A DNA stretch of 64,000 nucleotides from contig OZ246004.1 of the NCBI GenBank assembly GCA_965230495.1, positions 372,001-436,000 of the forward strand. Reading direction: 5' to 3'. Positions 7,649 to 16,193 of the stretch are shown here, in pieces (positions within the stretch are counted from its first letter, which is position 1; each line of letters begins with the position of its first letter). Under the pieces are notes generated by a model. The model saw nothing but the letters and a program-made list of their open reading frames with translations. It was not told the DNA's origin and did no database searches. Both the position numbers and the translations under genes were made by a program. The stretch comes from JACJYM01 sp965230495. GTDB taxonomy: Bacteria > Bacteroidota > Bacteroidia > Chitinophagales > Saprospiraceae.

Positions 7649-10600
7649 TTAGTGTGCTACAATAATCTTTTCAACAATCTTTTGATTAGATTGAAGATCC
7701 AGGACCTCAAGTAGGTAAATTCCATTTTCTAAATTGTTTACCTGTATTGTGGATTCGTTATTGTATTTTTTTATTAATCTACCTTCCAAATTGAATAAAC
7801 GAATTTGATAAGTAAGCTCGCCCAATACCTCTATTCTTATGAAGGTGGAGACAGGATTTGGAAAAATGTTGATACTGGCGTTTGCCAATTCATGGGTTGA
7901 ACTGGTTAAATCCATACCATCACAGTCTTCATCGATCCCATTATTGGCAATTTCTTCTGCATCGGGATTGATATTCGGATTTTCATCATCACAATCATCG
8001 GCGAGTAAGAAACCGTCCTGATCCAAATCATCATCTAAAGTATTTTCATTGCAATCTTCGTCAATTCCATTATAAGGTATTTCGGTTTGATCAGGATTTA
8101 TATTGGAATCTTGGTCATTACAATCATCTGCTAGGAGGAACCCATCTTGATCCAAATCATCATCTAAAGTATTTTCATTACAATCGTCATCAATTCCATT
8201 ATAAGGTATTTCGGTTTGATCAGGATTTATATTGGAATCTTGGTCATTACAATCATCTGCTAGGAGGAATCCATCTTGATCTAAATCATCATCTAAAGTG
8301 TTTTCATCGCAATCGTCATCAATACCATTATATACAATCTCCTCAGCATCTGGATTAATATTTGGATTTTCATCATCACAATCTACGTCATTTGTATATC
8401 CATCATTGTCATTATCAACTAGTAAGGGTTGTTCACGAAGGTTGATGTTATCGAGATATAAACTATTACCATAACCACAAATATTGACAAAATAAAACTG
8501 TAACATCCCCTCTGATTTCAAGTCATTTAATTGTATAGTTATTTTTTCCCAATCTTCGTTATCTGGAGTAAAGAAATTCGTGGTAGCAGGCACAGTGGCC
8601 AGCTCATGTCCTCCTTTGCCCCAAATTTTTGTTAAAGTATTTCCACAATCATTGGAATAATAAATATTCAAAGAATCAGGATAATCTTCACCACCATTAG
8701 AATACAAGGTGTAGGCATAATCAAACTCTAGGTAAGGCTCATTAGAATCGGTCAAATCAATAGTGGGAGAAATGAGATAATCTCTTTCACCAGGAGACGA
8801 ATAAGAAAAATTATCCATAAAAATACTTGAAGTACTATTGCCAAAACCACCAACCGAAGGAACATGTTTCCAAGTCTCTCCGTCGTCTGGATTGTTTATT
8901 CTCCAGTCAGACGATAATTCGGATGTTTCAAAACCCTGATAATTATTAAATGTTACTTGAGGGGGTAAGCTTACCTCAATGAACTCTTCCATGGTGAGTG
9001 TGTCATTTTCAACTCCATTGGAAACAATGAGACGAACATCATATATCCCTTCAGAGGGGTAAGTTATATATGGATTTTCTTCAAGGCTGGTTTCAGGAAC
9101 ACCTCCTTCAAAGTACCATTCTATTATTTCAGAATAGTTGAAAGATTGATTTGTAAATAAAATATTACTCCCAGGACACACTTCGCTTTCACTGGCAGTA
9201 TATCTGGTTGTAGGAGGATACGCATTGGGTTTAATAACGGTGTTTTCCCATATTCCTCTTCCATAACTACATGCTCTTAATATATTGGTCTCTGGAACTA
9301 TTTCAATGTCGGAAACAAAAGTATTAGGAAGTTCTGTCATATACGGAACCCATTCATCATAAGTTTTATCTCTGTAATAGACGCCTACTTCTGTGGCTAG
9401 GTATAGGCAATCGTCAGGATGGTCTTTTTGGTAGATTATTTTATGAGCAGGAAAATTGGGAAGACCTTGAGAGATATCAGTCCATTCAGTTCCTTGATTT
9501 TCCGTATAATAAACTTTTGGCTCACCGGAGTATAAACCAAAGGTTATCCAAATTTTATTGGGATTGGTAGGGTGAAAAAGTACAGATGAAAAATTGTTAA
9601 AAGGTAGTGGATCGCTAATCCTTGACCAATTCAACCCTCCATCATTAGTAAGATATAAAATATCACCTACTGCCACGGCTATTACATCACTATCAGATTC
9701 AGATATTTGAATAACACTGAGTAAGCCACTATCAAAGTTACTAATCTTAGTAGAGGTAATACCCCCATCAAATGATTTCCAGAGTTCTCCATATCCTACA
9801 TATACAATATTTGAATTATTAGGATCTACTTTGATAGGAGTCTCCCAACGATCAGTTTTTTCTGCATCGGTAAAAATCACGAAATGGGAAGCTCCAGCAT
9901 CCGTCGTTTTAAGAATAGTTCCTCTTTGATAGGAGTGATAAATAATATCAGGATTTGAGTGATCTATTTCTGTCTGTAATCCATCTCCTCCAGAGTACCT
10001 ACGCCAGTTTCCATCTTTCAAAAGATGTGTTCCATTGTCTTGAGCTCCAGCGGAAATTCTGTTGACATCGATCGGACTATTAGAAAAATCATAATATTGC
10101 GTGATTTGTAAGCCTTGACTGATGTATTCCCAAGTGGTTCCATTGTCATAGGACCTATTTATTCCACCATCATTTCCACAATATAAAATACCATCAAAAA
10201 ATTCTAACCAATGAACATCAGCATGTACTGAAAAGCCTATCCCTGAGAAACTTCTACCACTATCATTTGAACGGAATAAATTAACTCCGCCAATAAATAA
10301 TTCATCTTCATTATTGGGATTGATCTCGAATGCCATATCATACCAATATTGATTAGAAAGTGGATTTCCGGTACTAGTGTCATGTTTGGCTTCAAAAGAT
10401 AATCCACCATCATCCGACTTCCAAGTTAGCGTCGCATCGCCCCCTCCTAAAATATAAACTACTTGGGGATTAGAAGGAGTAACTCCAAGTTTGAGTCTTC
10501 TGGCATCAGTAATGCCGGATACCATATTACTTAAATCTTCAAACGAAGCTCCAAAATCTTCTGATCTGTAATAACCAAAGTCACTTACAGCGTACATTAC

Positions 10601-11416
10601 AGAGGGCTGGGAAGGATCGAATTCAAAATCCTCAATGCCCGTAAAAAGTGTTTTATCCCATTGTTCGCCGTTATTTTCGGTTCTGTAAAAAGAGTTGGTT
10701 GTGGCACAGAATAACATACTTGTATCCTGAGGATTAAAGGCAATTTTACCTCCTCTAAAATTTTGAGAGGAGGCAGATACCTGAAGTCCTGTTGGCACCC
10801 AACTTTCACCACCATCATGCGACTTCCAGACTCCTGTTCCATAAGCGGCCCAATGATTAAAATCACCAGTAGATATATAAATAGTATTTGAATTTAAGGG
10901 ATTAATAGCAATACCTGAGACGGATACAGTGGGTAAGTAATCAGTAAGAGCTCTCCAGTTTTGACCATTGTCTACTGATTTCCAAAGTCCTCCTGAAGAG
11001 GCCCCTATGTAAATTACATCAGAATTGTTGGGATCTATCTGTATGACATTAATTCTTCCTAGTCCATTACTTAAATCAAAAGGACCAATGGGTTGCCATG
11101 GTTCATCAAACCTTTTAGAATTGTTATTTTTTTTGAGAGCTGCTTGATGTTGATTATACGCTATTTCCATTTCCAAAGGAGTAGGGAAGGAGCCATCTTT
11201 TTTTACTCTATTTTGCCAAAAATGCTCCCATCTTTTAAACTGTTTCCAACCATATCCTTTTTGATACTCTTTTCCCTCCCATTCGGCATCAAATTTTTGC
11301 TTTATTTCATTGAAATTAGCGTTTGGGTCCATTATCATTTCTTGCCAAGTTTGAGCAAATGAGAAGGTTAGAAAAAATAAACTTGCGATGGTGAAAATAA
11401 ATTTGATTTTTGACAT
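7649..11416 (-). CDS. Secreted BNR/sortilin-like propeller protein with PKD domain, MopE-type repeats and T9SS type A tail
   Basis: A start at 11416 (MSKIKFIFTIASLFF, signal peptide ending FSFAQ) is preferred over an upstream GTG at 11446 because it begins directly with the leader. The mature protein holds a long run of BNR/sortilin-like repeats (SxDxGxxW motifs such as SVDNGQNWRAL and KSHDGGESW) over about residues 100-740. A PKD-like domain follows (around FTNQSF...EWYFEGG), then a jelly-roll/MAM-like region. Four Asp-rich MopE-type repeats and a Por secretion C-terminal domain (INIFPNPVS...GIYLLEVLD...KIIV) complete it. Exported by T9SS and displayed or released; probably a polymer- or surface-binding protein. 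No hydrolase catalytic domain is evident. The DNA of the repeats is itself tandemly duplicated (see 7917-8416). Confidence 0.9.
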   Translation of the reverse strand: MSKIKFIFTIASLFFLTFSFAQTWQEMIMDPNANFNEIKQKFDAEWEGKEYQKGYGWKQFKRWEHFWQNRVKKDGSFPTPLEMEIAYNQHQAALKKNNNSKRFDEPWQPIGPFDLSNGLGRINVIQIDPNNSDVIYIGASSGGLWKSVDNGQNWRALTDYLPTVSVSGIAINPLNSNTIYISTGDFNHWAAYGTGVWKSHDGGESWVPTGLQVSASSQNFRGGKIAFNPQDTSMLFCATTNSFYRTENNGEQWDKTLFTGIEDFEFDPSQPSVMYAVSDFGYYRSEDFGASFEDLSNMVSGITDARRLKLGVTPSNPQVVYILGGGDATLTWKSDDGGLSFEAKHDTSTGNPLSNQYWYDMAFEINPNNEDELFIGGVNLFRSNDSGRSFSGIGFSVHADVHWLEFFDGILYCGNDGGINRSYDNGTTWEYISQGLQITQYYDFSNSPIDVNRISAGAQDNGTHLLKDGNWRRYSGGDGLQTEIDHSNPDIIYHSYQRGTILKTTDAGASHFVIFTDAEKTDRWETPIKVDPNNSNIVYVGYGELWKSFDGGITSTKISNFDSGLLSVIQISESDSDVIAVAVGDILYLTNDGGLNWSRISDPLPFNNFSSVLFHPTNPNKIWITFGLYSGEPKVYYTENQGTEWTDISQGLPNFPAHKIIYQKDHPDDCLYLATEVGVYYRDKTYDEWVPYMTELPNTFVSDIEIVPETNILRACSYGRGIWENTVIKPNAYPPTTRYTASESEVCPGSNILFTNQSFNYSEIIEWYFEGGVPETSLEENPYITYPSEGIYDVRLIVSNGVENDTLTMEEFIEVSLPPQVTFNNYQGFETSELSSDWRINNPDDGETWKHVPSVGGFGNSTSSIFMDNFSYSSPGERDYLISPTIDLTDSNEPYLEFDYAYTLYSNGGEDYPDSLNIYYSNDCGNTLTKIWGKGGHELATVPATTNFFTPDNEDWEKITIQLNDLKSEGMLQFYFVNICGYGNSLYLDNINLREQPLLVDNDNDGYTNDVDCDDENPNINPDAEEIVYNGIDDDCDENTLDDDLDQDGFLLADDCNDQDSNINPDQTEIPYNGIDDDCNENTLDDDLDQDGFLLADDCNDQDSNINPDQTEIPYNGIDEDCNENTLDDDLDQDGFLLADDCDDENPNINPDAEEIANNGIDEDCDGMDLTSSTHELANASINIFPNPVSTFIRIEVLGELTYQIRLFNLEGRLIKKYNNESTIQVNNLENGIYLLEVLDLQSNQKIVEKIIVAH
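7917..8416 (-). repeat. Tandem MopE-type Asp-rich coding repeats, 129-bp period in the centre
   Basis: Four in-frame copies of a calcium-binding-like unit (DxDxDGF..ADDC...NINPD..EI.YNGIDDDC) lie within the BNR protein gene. The two central copies (8051-8179 and 8180-8308) are 129 bp (43 codons) long and differ at only about seven positions; the outer copies are more diverged. This indicates a recent in-frame duplication. The units resemble thrombospondin type 3/MopE repeats that bind Ca2+ and stiffen a stalk before the sorting domain. Confidence 0.92.
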
Positions 11417-11487
11417 ATGTTTTGCTTTTGGTATCAATACGGGCACTTATCTGAAAAGTACCAACACTAATATAATTGTTTATATAT

Positions 11488-11586
11488 TTAATACCATCGG
11501 TTATTGATAATACGTTGCAAAGGATCGAAACTTTCTTTAAACATGTAGCCCAAAGGACATAGACTTACAACCAGGTTGAAATACAT
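11488..11586 (-). CDS. Possible 32-aa small ORF downstream of the GNAT gene
   Basis: An ATG (11584-11586) lies 2 nt after the stop of the upstream acetyltransferase gene and opens a 32-codon frame ending at TAA (11488-11490). The peptide (starts MYFNLVVSLCPLGYM, ends INNRWY) is not of obviously low complexity. There is no family recognition, and the frame is short enough to arise by chance in AT-rich DNA. The only supports are the coupled position and an otherwise empty 140-bp gap. It could instead be part of the untranslated leader of the BNR protein gene. Confidence 0.22.
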   Translation of the reverse strand: MYFNLVVSLCPLGYMFKESFDPLQRIINNRWY

Positions 11587-11588
11587 CT

Positions 11589-12128
11589 TTATTTTAGTTT
11601 GTGCCATTCATCTTTTGAGATAGTGTATATATAAACATCATTTTCGTGATAGATAGTGCTTTTTTGAATAGTCATTCCATTTTTATGGGCTACTTTTTGT
11701 GAAGGAATGTTAGAATGACTGATTATGGAGATCAAATGATTGGAATAGTTATTTTGAAAGGCAAAATTTCTACATTTTGAGGCAGCCTCAGTAGCATATC
11801 CCATGTTCCAATATTGAGGTAAAAGGGAGTACCCGATTTCAAGTTCTTTTTTGCCGTCCACCGTTTGTATCAATAATCCGCAATGACCAATTAGTTTGTG
11901 AGAAGTTTTTTCAATTAGGGCATTCATTCCACCCAAATCATTTTCATATCTATTCAATTGTTTATTGTACCATTTTTTACATTCTACGGAGGGATCTTCT
12001 CTTTCAAATTTCCAATATTTTGAGGTAATGGGATTTTTGAAAAATTCAATCCATACGTCAAAATCGTTTAGTGATACTTTTCTAAACAAAAGTCTTTCAC
12101 TTTCTTGACCATTAAGTAAGTACTTCAT
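11589..12128 (-). CDS. GNAT-family N-acetyltransferase (RimJ/RimL type)
   Basis: This 179-aa protein has the acetyltransferase_3 layout: an N-terminal ESERLLFRKVSLNDFDVW segment, a central sheet with IGHCGLL, the acceptor-side ELEIGYSLLPQYWNMGYATEA that contains the acetyl-CoA pyrophosphate loop (Q/RxxGxA-like, here WNMGYA), and a terminal NIPSQKVAHKNGM motif. Such proteins transfer acetyl groups to ribosomal-protein N-termini, small amines or antibiotics; the substrate cannot be predicted. It lies between two T9SS surface-protein genes with no evident functional link. Confidence 0.85.
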   Translation of the reverse strand: MKYLLNGQESERLLFRKVSLNDFDVWIEFFKNPITSKYWKFEREDPSVECKKWYNKQLNRYENDLGGMNALIEKTSHKLIGHCGLLIQTVDGKKELEIGYSLLPQYWNMGYATEAASKCRNFAFQNNYSNHLISIISHSNIPSQKVAHKNGMTIQKSTIYHENDVYIYTISKDEWHKLK

Positions 12129-12186
12129 CCAATTAAGTTAGTTGATTTTTTAGCAACTCTGTATACCAATGGTATTATACTATCTT

Positions 12187-14055
12187 TTATCTCACAACCA
12201 AAACATCGCCGGTATATCTTATAATCTCATCATCTAGAAATCTAATGGTAGCAGAGTAGGCATAAATTCCTGTGGGTACCGATTTTCCATTAAACTTTCC
12301 GTTCCATCCATTTTCAAGTATATTAGGTGGGAAATTATTATTATCAAATACAAGGTTTCCCCAACGATCGAAAACCTTTAGTTCCTCTACATATTTAATA
12401 TTGAGAGGTTCTGCAAATACAGTAAAAAAGTCATTTACATTATCACCATTTGGTGAAAAAATGTTTGGAATAGCTACTGTCCTTACTTGCTTTACCTCAA
12501 TGAATATAGAGTCTGAAACCGGGCAGCCGTTTTCATCAAATAAGGTTAAGATAATTTGCTGGCTGACAGTGGGTAAAAAATCAAATTTTTCACAGTCCAC
12601 TATGTTAAAGCAGTCAATAGGTGTCGTCGACTGCCAGTTCAAAGATGAAGGCATAAAGTCATAGGTAGGAGAAAAGATAATTGTCTCACCAAGCTCTACC
12701 TGTTGATCTTCTCCTAATTCCAAATTGATATCAGGTTGATTTTCAATATAAATAGAAAGTATTAAAGGACAGTTTACATTATCTTCAATGATCACAGAAT
12801 AGGTTTGATCTCCCATTAAATCAGAGAAAAAGTTCAGATTCCCAAGTTCTACGCCGTCAAATGTGTAGGAATAAGGAGGTACACCCCCAGTAACATCATC
12901 TATAGAAATACTACCATTTAGAAGACCAGAGCAAGGTGGACTTACAGTAATTTCGGGTACCAAAGGAGATGCTATCGCGAGCAAATCAGTGATAACAATA
13001 CTATCGCATCCTAAAATATTACTCAATGTATCCGTATAAACTCCTGTTTCTGTATAGGTAGAATTTCCAACTGTAATGACTTCACCTTCACAGATAGTAT
13101 TTGTTTGCATAACCTCCTTTGGAAGTATATGGATAGTTTTTGTATTTGAATTGACATGACATTTACTAGAACCCAGATTATTGGTGCCATCTGCAACGAT
13201 AAAACGATAGTAGTATGATCCAGGGGTTGTAGCAGTATGAATATAGGTATTATCTATTGCTCCGGGAATATCTTGCCATGTAAGTCCCCCATCGAAACTT
13301 TGTTGCCATTGTAGGGCAGGATTCATGTGTTGCTCTCCAATGATAATCGCTTCCATTTCTACAGGAGTAGTGCTGTCCTCACATAAGTAGATGGGATTGA
13401 CTTCTGGTATAAGTGTGGTTTCCGGGCCACAAGCTCTGAAAGAAATATTATCAAGAGCCAAGTCATTGCCAATTCCTCCAGGAGCATTATTTCTTAACGA
13501 AAGTGTTAAAGACTGTTGTCCTGGTTGTGTCATGAAAGTAAATCCATAGGTCGCCCATTGGTTAGTTTTGGGGATATTACCCGTGGAAAACTGTTCTACC
13601 CCATTCAAAAGAAAAGAAACGTTAGGATTTATATGGTCCGGTGTGCCGGATCGGATAAGGTTTATTATATCTGCAGTGAATTCGTACAATGTATTTTCAC
13701 AAAGTCCGGAAACCGTTTGTCCATAAAATAGTCCTGGGGAAAAACTTGCATTTACAACCATCATATATCCGGTAGGATTATTGCTGTTATCGGGAATACG
13801 CAACCAAGAAGGAAAGAGACCGGGCCATGAGGACGTATTATTCGTCACTACATATTCTCCATCTAATGGTGGTACATTAAACGTATACGTGTAACCAGGA
13901 GCAATATTTGGGTCTGGAGAAAGCAAATTAGATGTGCCGGCACCAAAATTACCTTCTGAAAATATATTATTTCCAAGAGAGCCTGTACAAAATTGAGCCC
14001 TACTATAGATAGAAAAAGACAAGAGAACAAATGTCCATAAGACCTTATGAATCAT
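12187..14055 (-). CDS. Secreted adhesin-like protein with CHU_C (T9SS type B) C-terminal domain
   Basis: A 622-aa protein with signal peptide (MIHKVLWTFVLLSFSIYSRAQ). Residues about 25-210 form a jelly-roll-like region ending in NDLALDNISFRACGP. Ig/PKD-like modules follow, including LQWQQSFDGGLTWQDI (sequence of a typical Bacteroidota Ig-like repeat) and one CDSIVI module of the kind repeated in the giant adhesin at 24207. The last 95 residues are the gliding-motility-associated CHU_C domain (IPNIFSPNGDNVNDFF, FDRWGNLVF, NGWNGKFNGK, PTGIYAYS), which directs export and surface attachment by the type IX system. No catalytic motif is seen. Likely a cell-surface adhesin or structural protein. Confidence 0.9.
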   Translation of the reverse strand: MIHKVLWTFVLLSFSIYSRAQFCTGSLGNNIFSEGNFGAGTSNLLSPDPNIAPGYTYTFNVPPLDGEYVVTNNTSSWPGLFPSWLRIPDNSNNPTGYMMVVNASFSPGLFYGQTVSGLCENTLYEFTADIINLIRSGTPDHINPNVSFLLNGVEQFSTGNIPKTNQWATYGFTFMTQPGQQSLTLSLRNNAPGGIGNDLALDNISFRACGPETTLIPEVNPIYLCEDSTTPVEMEAIIIGEQHMNPALQWQQSFDGGLTWQDIPGAIDNTYIHTATTPGSYYYRFIVADGTNNLGSSKCHVNSNTKTIHILPKEVMQTNTICEGEVITVGNSTYTETGVYTDTLSNILGCDSIVITDLLAIASPLVPEITVSPPCSGLLNGSISIDDVTGGVPPYSYTFDGVELGNLNFFSDLMGDQTYSVIIEDNVNCPLILSIYIENQPDINLELGEDQQVELGETIIFSPTYDFMPSSLNWQSTTPIDCFNIVDCEKFDFLPTVSQQIILTLFDENGCPVSDSIFIEVKQVRTVAIPNIFSPNGDNVNDFFTVFAEPLNIKYVEELKVFDRWGNLVFDNNNFPPNILENGWNGKFNGKSVPTGIYAYSATIRFLDDEIIRYTGDVLVVR

Positions 14056-14074
14056 AATTTTATAAGATTAACTC

Positions 14075-14082
14075 CAAAAGTA
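14075..14082 (-). promoter_or_regulatory. Candidate -7 box for the adhesin gene at 12187-14055
   Basis: On the minus strand the octamer TACTTTTG matches the Bacteroidota TAnnTTTG -7 element exactly and lies about 20 nt before the ATG at 14055. No convincing -33 TTTG is seen, so the assignment is tentative. Confidence 0.35.
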
Positions 14083-14154
14083 CGAATTTAGAAGGTATGC
14101 GGAATAATTTGTAAAACTTAATCGTGTTATCCATGACATAGCTTTTCGAAATAC

Positions 14155-14961
14155 TTATCTCACTAATTGCTCAACTATTTTTTTAGCCGATCTTGCTGCT
14201 GCATGAACACTAGACCAATCACTACCATCGGTGTACGCGTCGCCTGCAAAAAAAAGCTTGTTTTCTACAGATTTTCCGAGAGTTCTCAGAGTTCTCCAAC
14301 TTTCAAAATATTGTACATATGCTCCTTGGGCGTAAGGTTCTTTAGTCCAATTTTGAAAAACGTGATTTATATAGTTAAGGGAAGCTTTTCCGTCAAAAAG
14401 TTCATCTAATTCGCTCAAAATGTATGTAATCAACTCTAGACTGTTTTTCTTAGTGTATTCTTCCGAAACAGGACCCACAGCAAAAACACCTAGAATATTT
14501 TGATTAGTATTTTGTCCGTATGCTGCATCATATAATAGTTTATGTCCTTGATCTTCAGGAATCTGCCCGAAACCGACGGCAGTAGGATAGAATTTTTCAG
14601 AAAATTCTATAAACATTTTGCATCCGCCCCATACGGTTACTTTTTTTATAGCTTCATTTTTTTCAGAAGGCAGAGAGGGAATAAATTTTATGGACTCGTT
14701 CTGCAAGAGTTTTACAGGAACCGTGATGATTATCTTATCTCCGACATACTTTTCTTTCTCGGTTTCAATACGCACCTTATCAGAAGAATATTCAATAGAT
14801 TTTACTACTTCATTTATACGAATATTGGCTTTTATACTTGGTACAATATACGTATCAAAGAAATCATACCACGTCGAGTTAATAAATTTCTGATCTATAG
14901 TAAAGCCAAGAGTTTTAAGTTTTTCCTTGATAACTGTTAACCAAATTAATATTCCAATCAA
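14155..14961 (-). pseudogene. 5'-truncated flavin-containing amine oxidase remnant
   Basis: The 268-codon frame encodes only the C-terminal half of a monoamine-oxidase-like flavoenzyme. It includes the substrate-domain strand segment (VRIETEKEKYVGDKIIITVP), the PSLPSEKNEAIKKV stretch, and the C-terminal FAD-contacting motif LFFAGDAYTDGSDWSSVH followed by AARSAKKI. The N-terminal dinucleotide-binding motif (GxGxxG) and roughly the first 150-180 residues typical of the family are absent. The frame opens only with a TTG at 14961, and the next 60 bp upstream run straight into the stop of hom. Without the FAD-binding fold the product cannot be an active oxidase. The remaining codons show no internal stop, so the loss may be recent. 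A redefined function is conceivable but unlikely. Confidence 0.8.
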
Positions 14962-15022
14962 AGTATAAATGACTATGTAAGCTAATTAATTGTAGACCTA
15001 AACAATTGGCTTAGTTTATACT
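14962..15022. repeat. Imperfect hairpin between hom stop and the truncated oxidase
   Basis: An outer perfect 8-bp inverted repeat (AGTATAAA at 14962-14969 and TTTATACT at 15015-15022) encloses further complementary blocks (TAAGC with GCTTA, AATTGT with ACAATT). It fills the whole gap between the hom stop and the remnant gene. There is no U-run typical of an intrinsic terminator. It may be a transcript-end structure of the met operon or a scar of the event that deleted the oxidase 5' half. Confidence 0.45.
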
Positions 15023-16193
15023 ATTCTGAATAACATATTATTGAAACCTCATGATCTTTTGATAAAGATAGAGCAGTCTCCATATTTCCTTGAACTGTCA
15101 CGTAGCAGTGACTTTCGGATTCATATGTTTCTTTAATATCTCCCAACGAAGTAAGGTCAATGGCCGAATTCTTTTTATAACTGAGATAAAATTTCTTTTC
15201 TATGGGATGTATGTTGTCAACTTGTTGGATATTCTTTTTGTATTCATATTTATAATCAAAGAGATAAGCGGATATATCGCTTAGTACCGCTGAAGATGTA
15301 GGGTAACGTCCCGCCCCTTTGCCATATAAGAATTGTTCATCCGATAGTTCTCCACCTATTAAAACGCCATTAAACTCATTGTTCGTTAAACGAAGGGGAT
15401 GATATTTTGGGATAAAAGTAGGAAGTACCGAAGCTTCTTGGATATCACCGTTCTTATTTACCTTACAGGTAGCAATTAATTTAATTACATAGCCTTTTTC
15501 CTTAGCACAAGCGATATCAAATGTGGTAATGGAATCGACTCCCTTTACATAAATATCTTCATCTTTTATTAGTTTTCCAAACGCATGCAAAGCGATGATT
15601 TTTAATTTATTTCGAGCATCCCATCCTTCGACATCTAGCTTAGGGTCACTTTCTGCAAAACCAAGATCTTGAGCTTTTTGGAGGGCTGAACTATAATCGA
15701 GATTGTATTTGGCCATTTGGGTGAGAATAAAATTTGTTGATCCATTGATTATTCCAGTGACATTGGTAATGAGGTCATTATTAAAGTATTCTTCCAAATT
15801 TCTAATAATAGGCACACTACCGCATACGGCAGCTTCATAAAGAAAGGAGACTTCGTTTTGTTTAGCTGTTTTTATCATTGTGGGTAGATTATCTGCTATC
15901 ATCTTTTTATTGGCACTAATAACCGATTTCCCATTATTCATTGCTTTTAGAGCGATTGATAAAGCTGATTCTGCATCATCAATCAGCTCCACAACTAAAT
16001 CAATGGTGGGGTCTTCGAGAATATCAGTTGGCTCCGTAGAAAATAAGTTAAGAGGAGCGTTTCTCTTTTTATTCGCTTGTTTTATAACTACCTTTTTAAT
16101 ATTTATTCCCAGTTGTGGTTTTTGCTGTAGCACTTTATAAATTCCTTCTCCAACTACACCAAACCCAAATAATCCTATATTTATATTTTTCAT
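15021..16193 (-). CDS. hom: Homoserine dehydrogenase
   Basis: This 390-aa protein reduces aspartate semialdehyde to homoserine, the branch precursor of methionine and threonine. The N-terminal Rossmann motif is GLFGFGVVGEGIYKVL. The catalytic domain shows VISANKKMIADN, VCGSVPIIRNLEEY, ITGIINGSTNFILT (as VTGIINGSTNFILT), and the conserved FAESDPKLDVEGWDARNK block containing the proton-relay Asp/Lys. A short C-terminal region from about 330 is ACT-like but compact. It is a stand-alone enzyme, not fused to aspartokinase. Its ATG overlaps the stop of the upstream trans-sulfuration gene by 4 nt, so both are under the SAM-I riboswitch, which ties it to methionine supply. Confidence 0.95.
   Translation of the reverse strand: MKNINIGLFGFGVVGEGIYKVLQQKPQLGINIKKVVIKQANKKRNAPLNLFSTEPTDILEDPTIDLVVELIDDAESALSIALKAMNNGKSVISANKKMIADNLPTMIKTAKQNEVSFLYEAAVCGSVPIIRNLEEYFNNDLITNVTGIINGSTNFILTQMAKYNLDYSSALQKAQDLGFAESDPKLDVEGWDARNKLKIIALHAFGKLIKDEDIYVKGVDSITTFDIACAKEKGYVIKLIATCKVNKNGDIQEASVLPTFIPKYHPLRLTNNEFNGVLIGGELSDEQFLYGKGAGRYPTSSAVLSDISAYLFDYKYEYKKNIQQVDNIHPIEKKFYLSYKKNSAIDLTSLGDIKETYESESHCYVTVQGNMETALSLSKDHEVSIICYSE

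Noticed and set aside
7917..8416. Direct repeats suggestive of a CRISPR array
   Set aside because: The repeats are in frame, lack unique spacers of constant length, and encode a recognisable protein module.
12272..12664. 130-codon open frame on the + strand
   Set aside because: It is antisense to the CHU_C adhesin and gives a protein with no recognisable features.
14542..14940. 132-codon open frame on the + strand
   Set aside because: It is antisense to the amine oxidase remnant, rich in Phe/Tyr/Arg as expected from complementing such codons, and has no domain.
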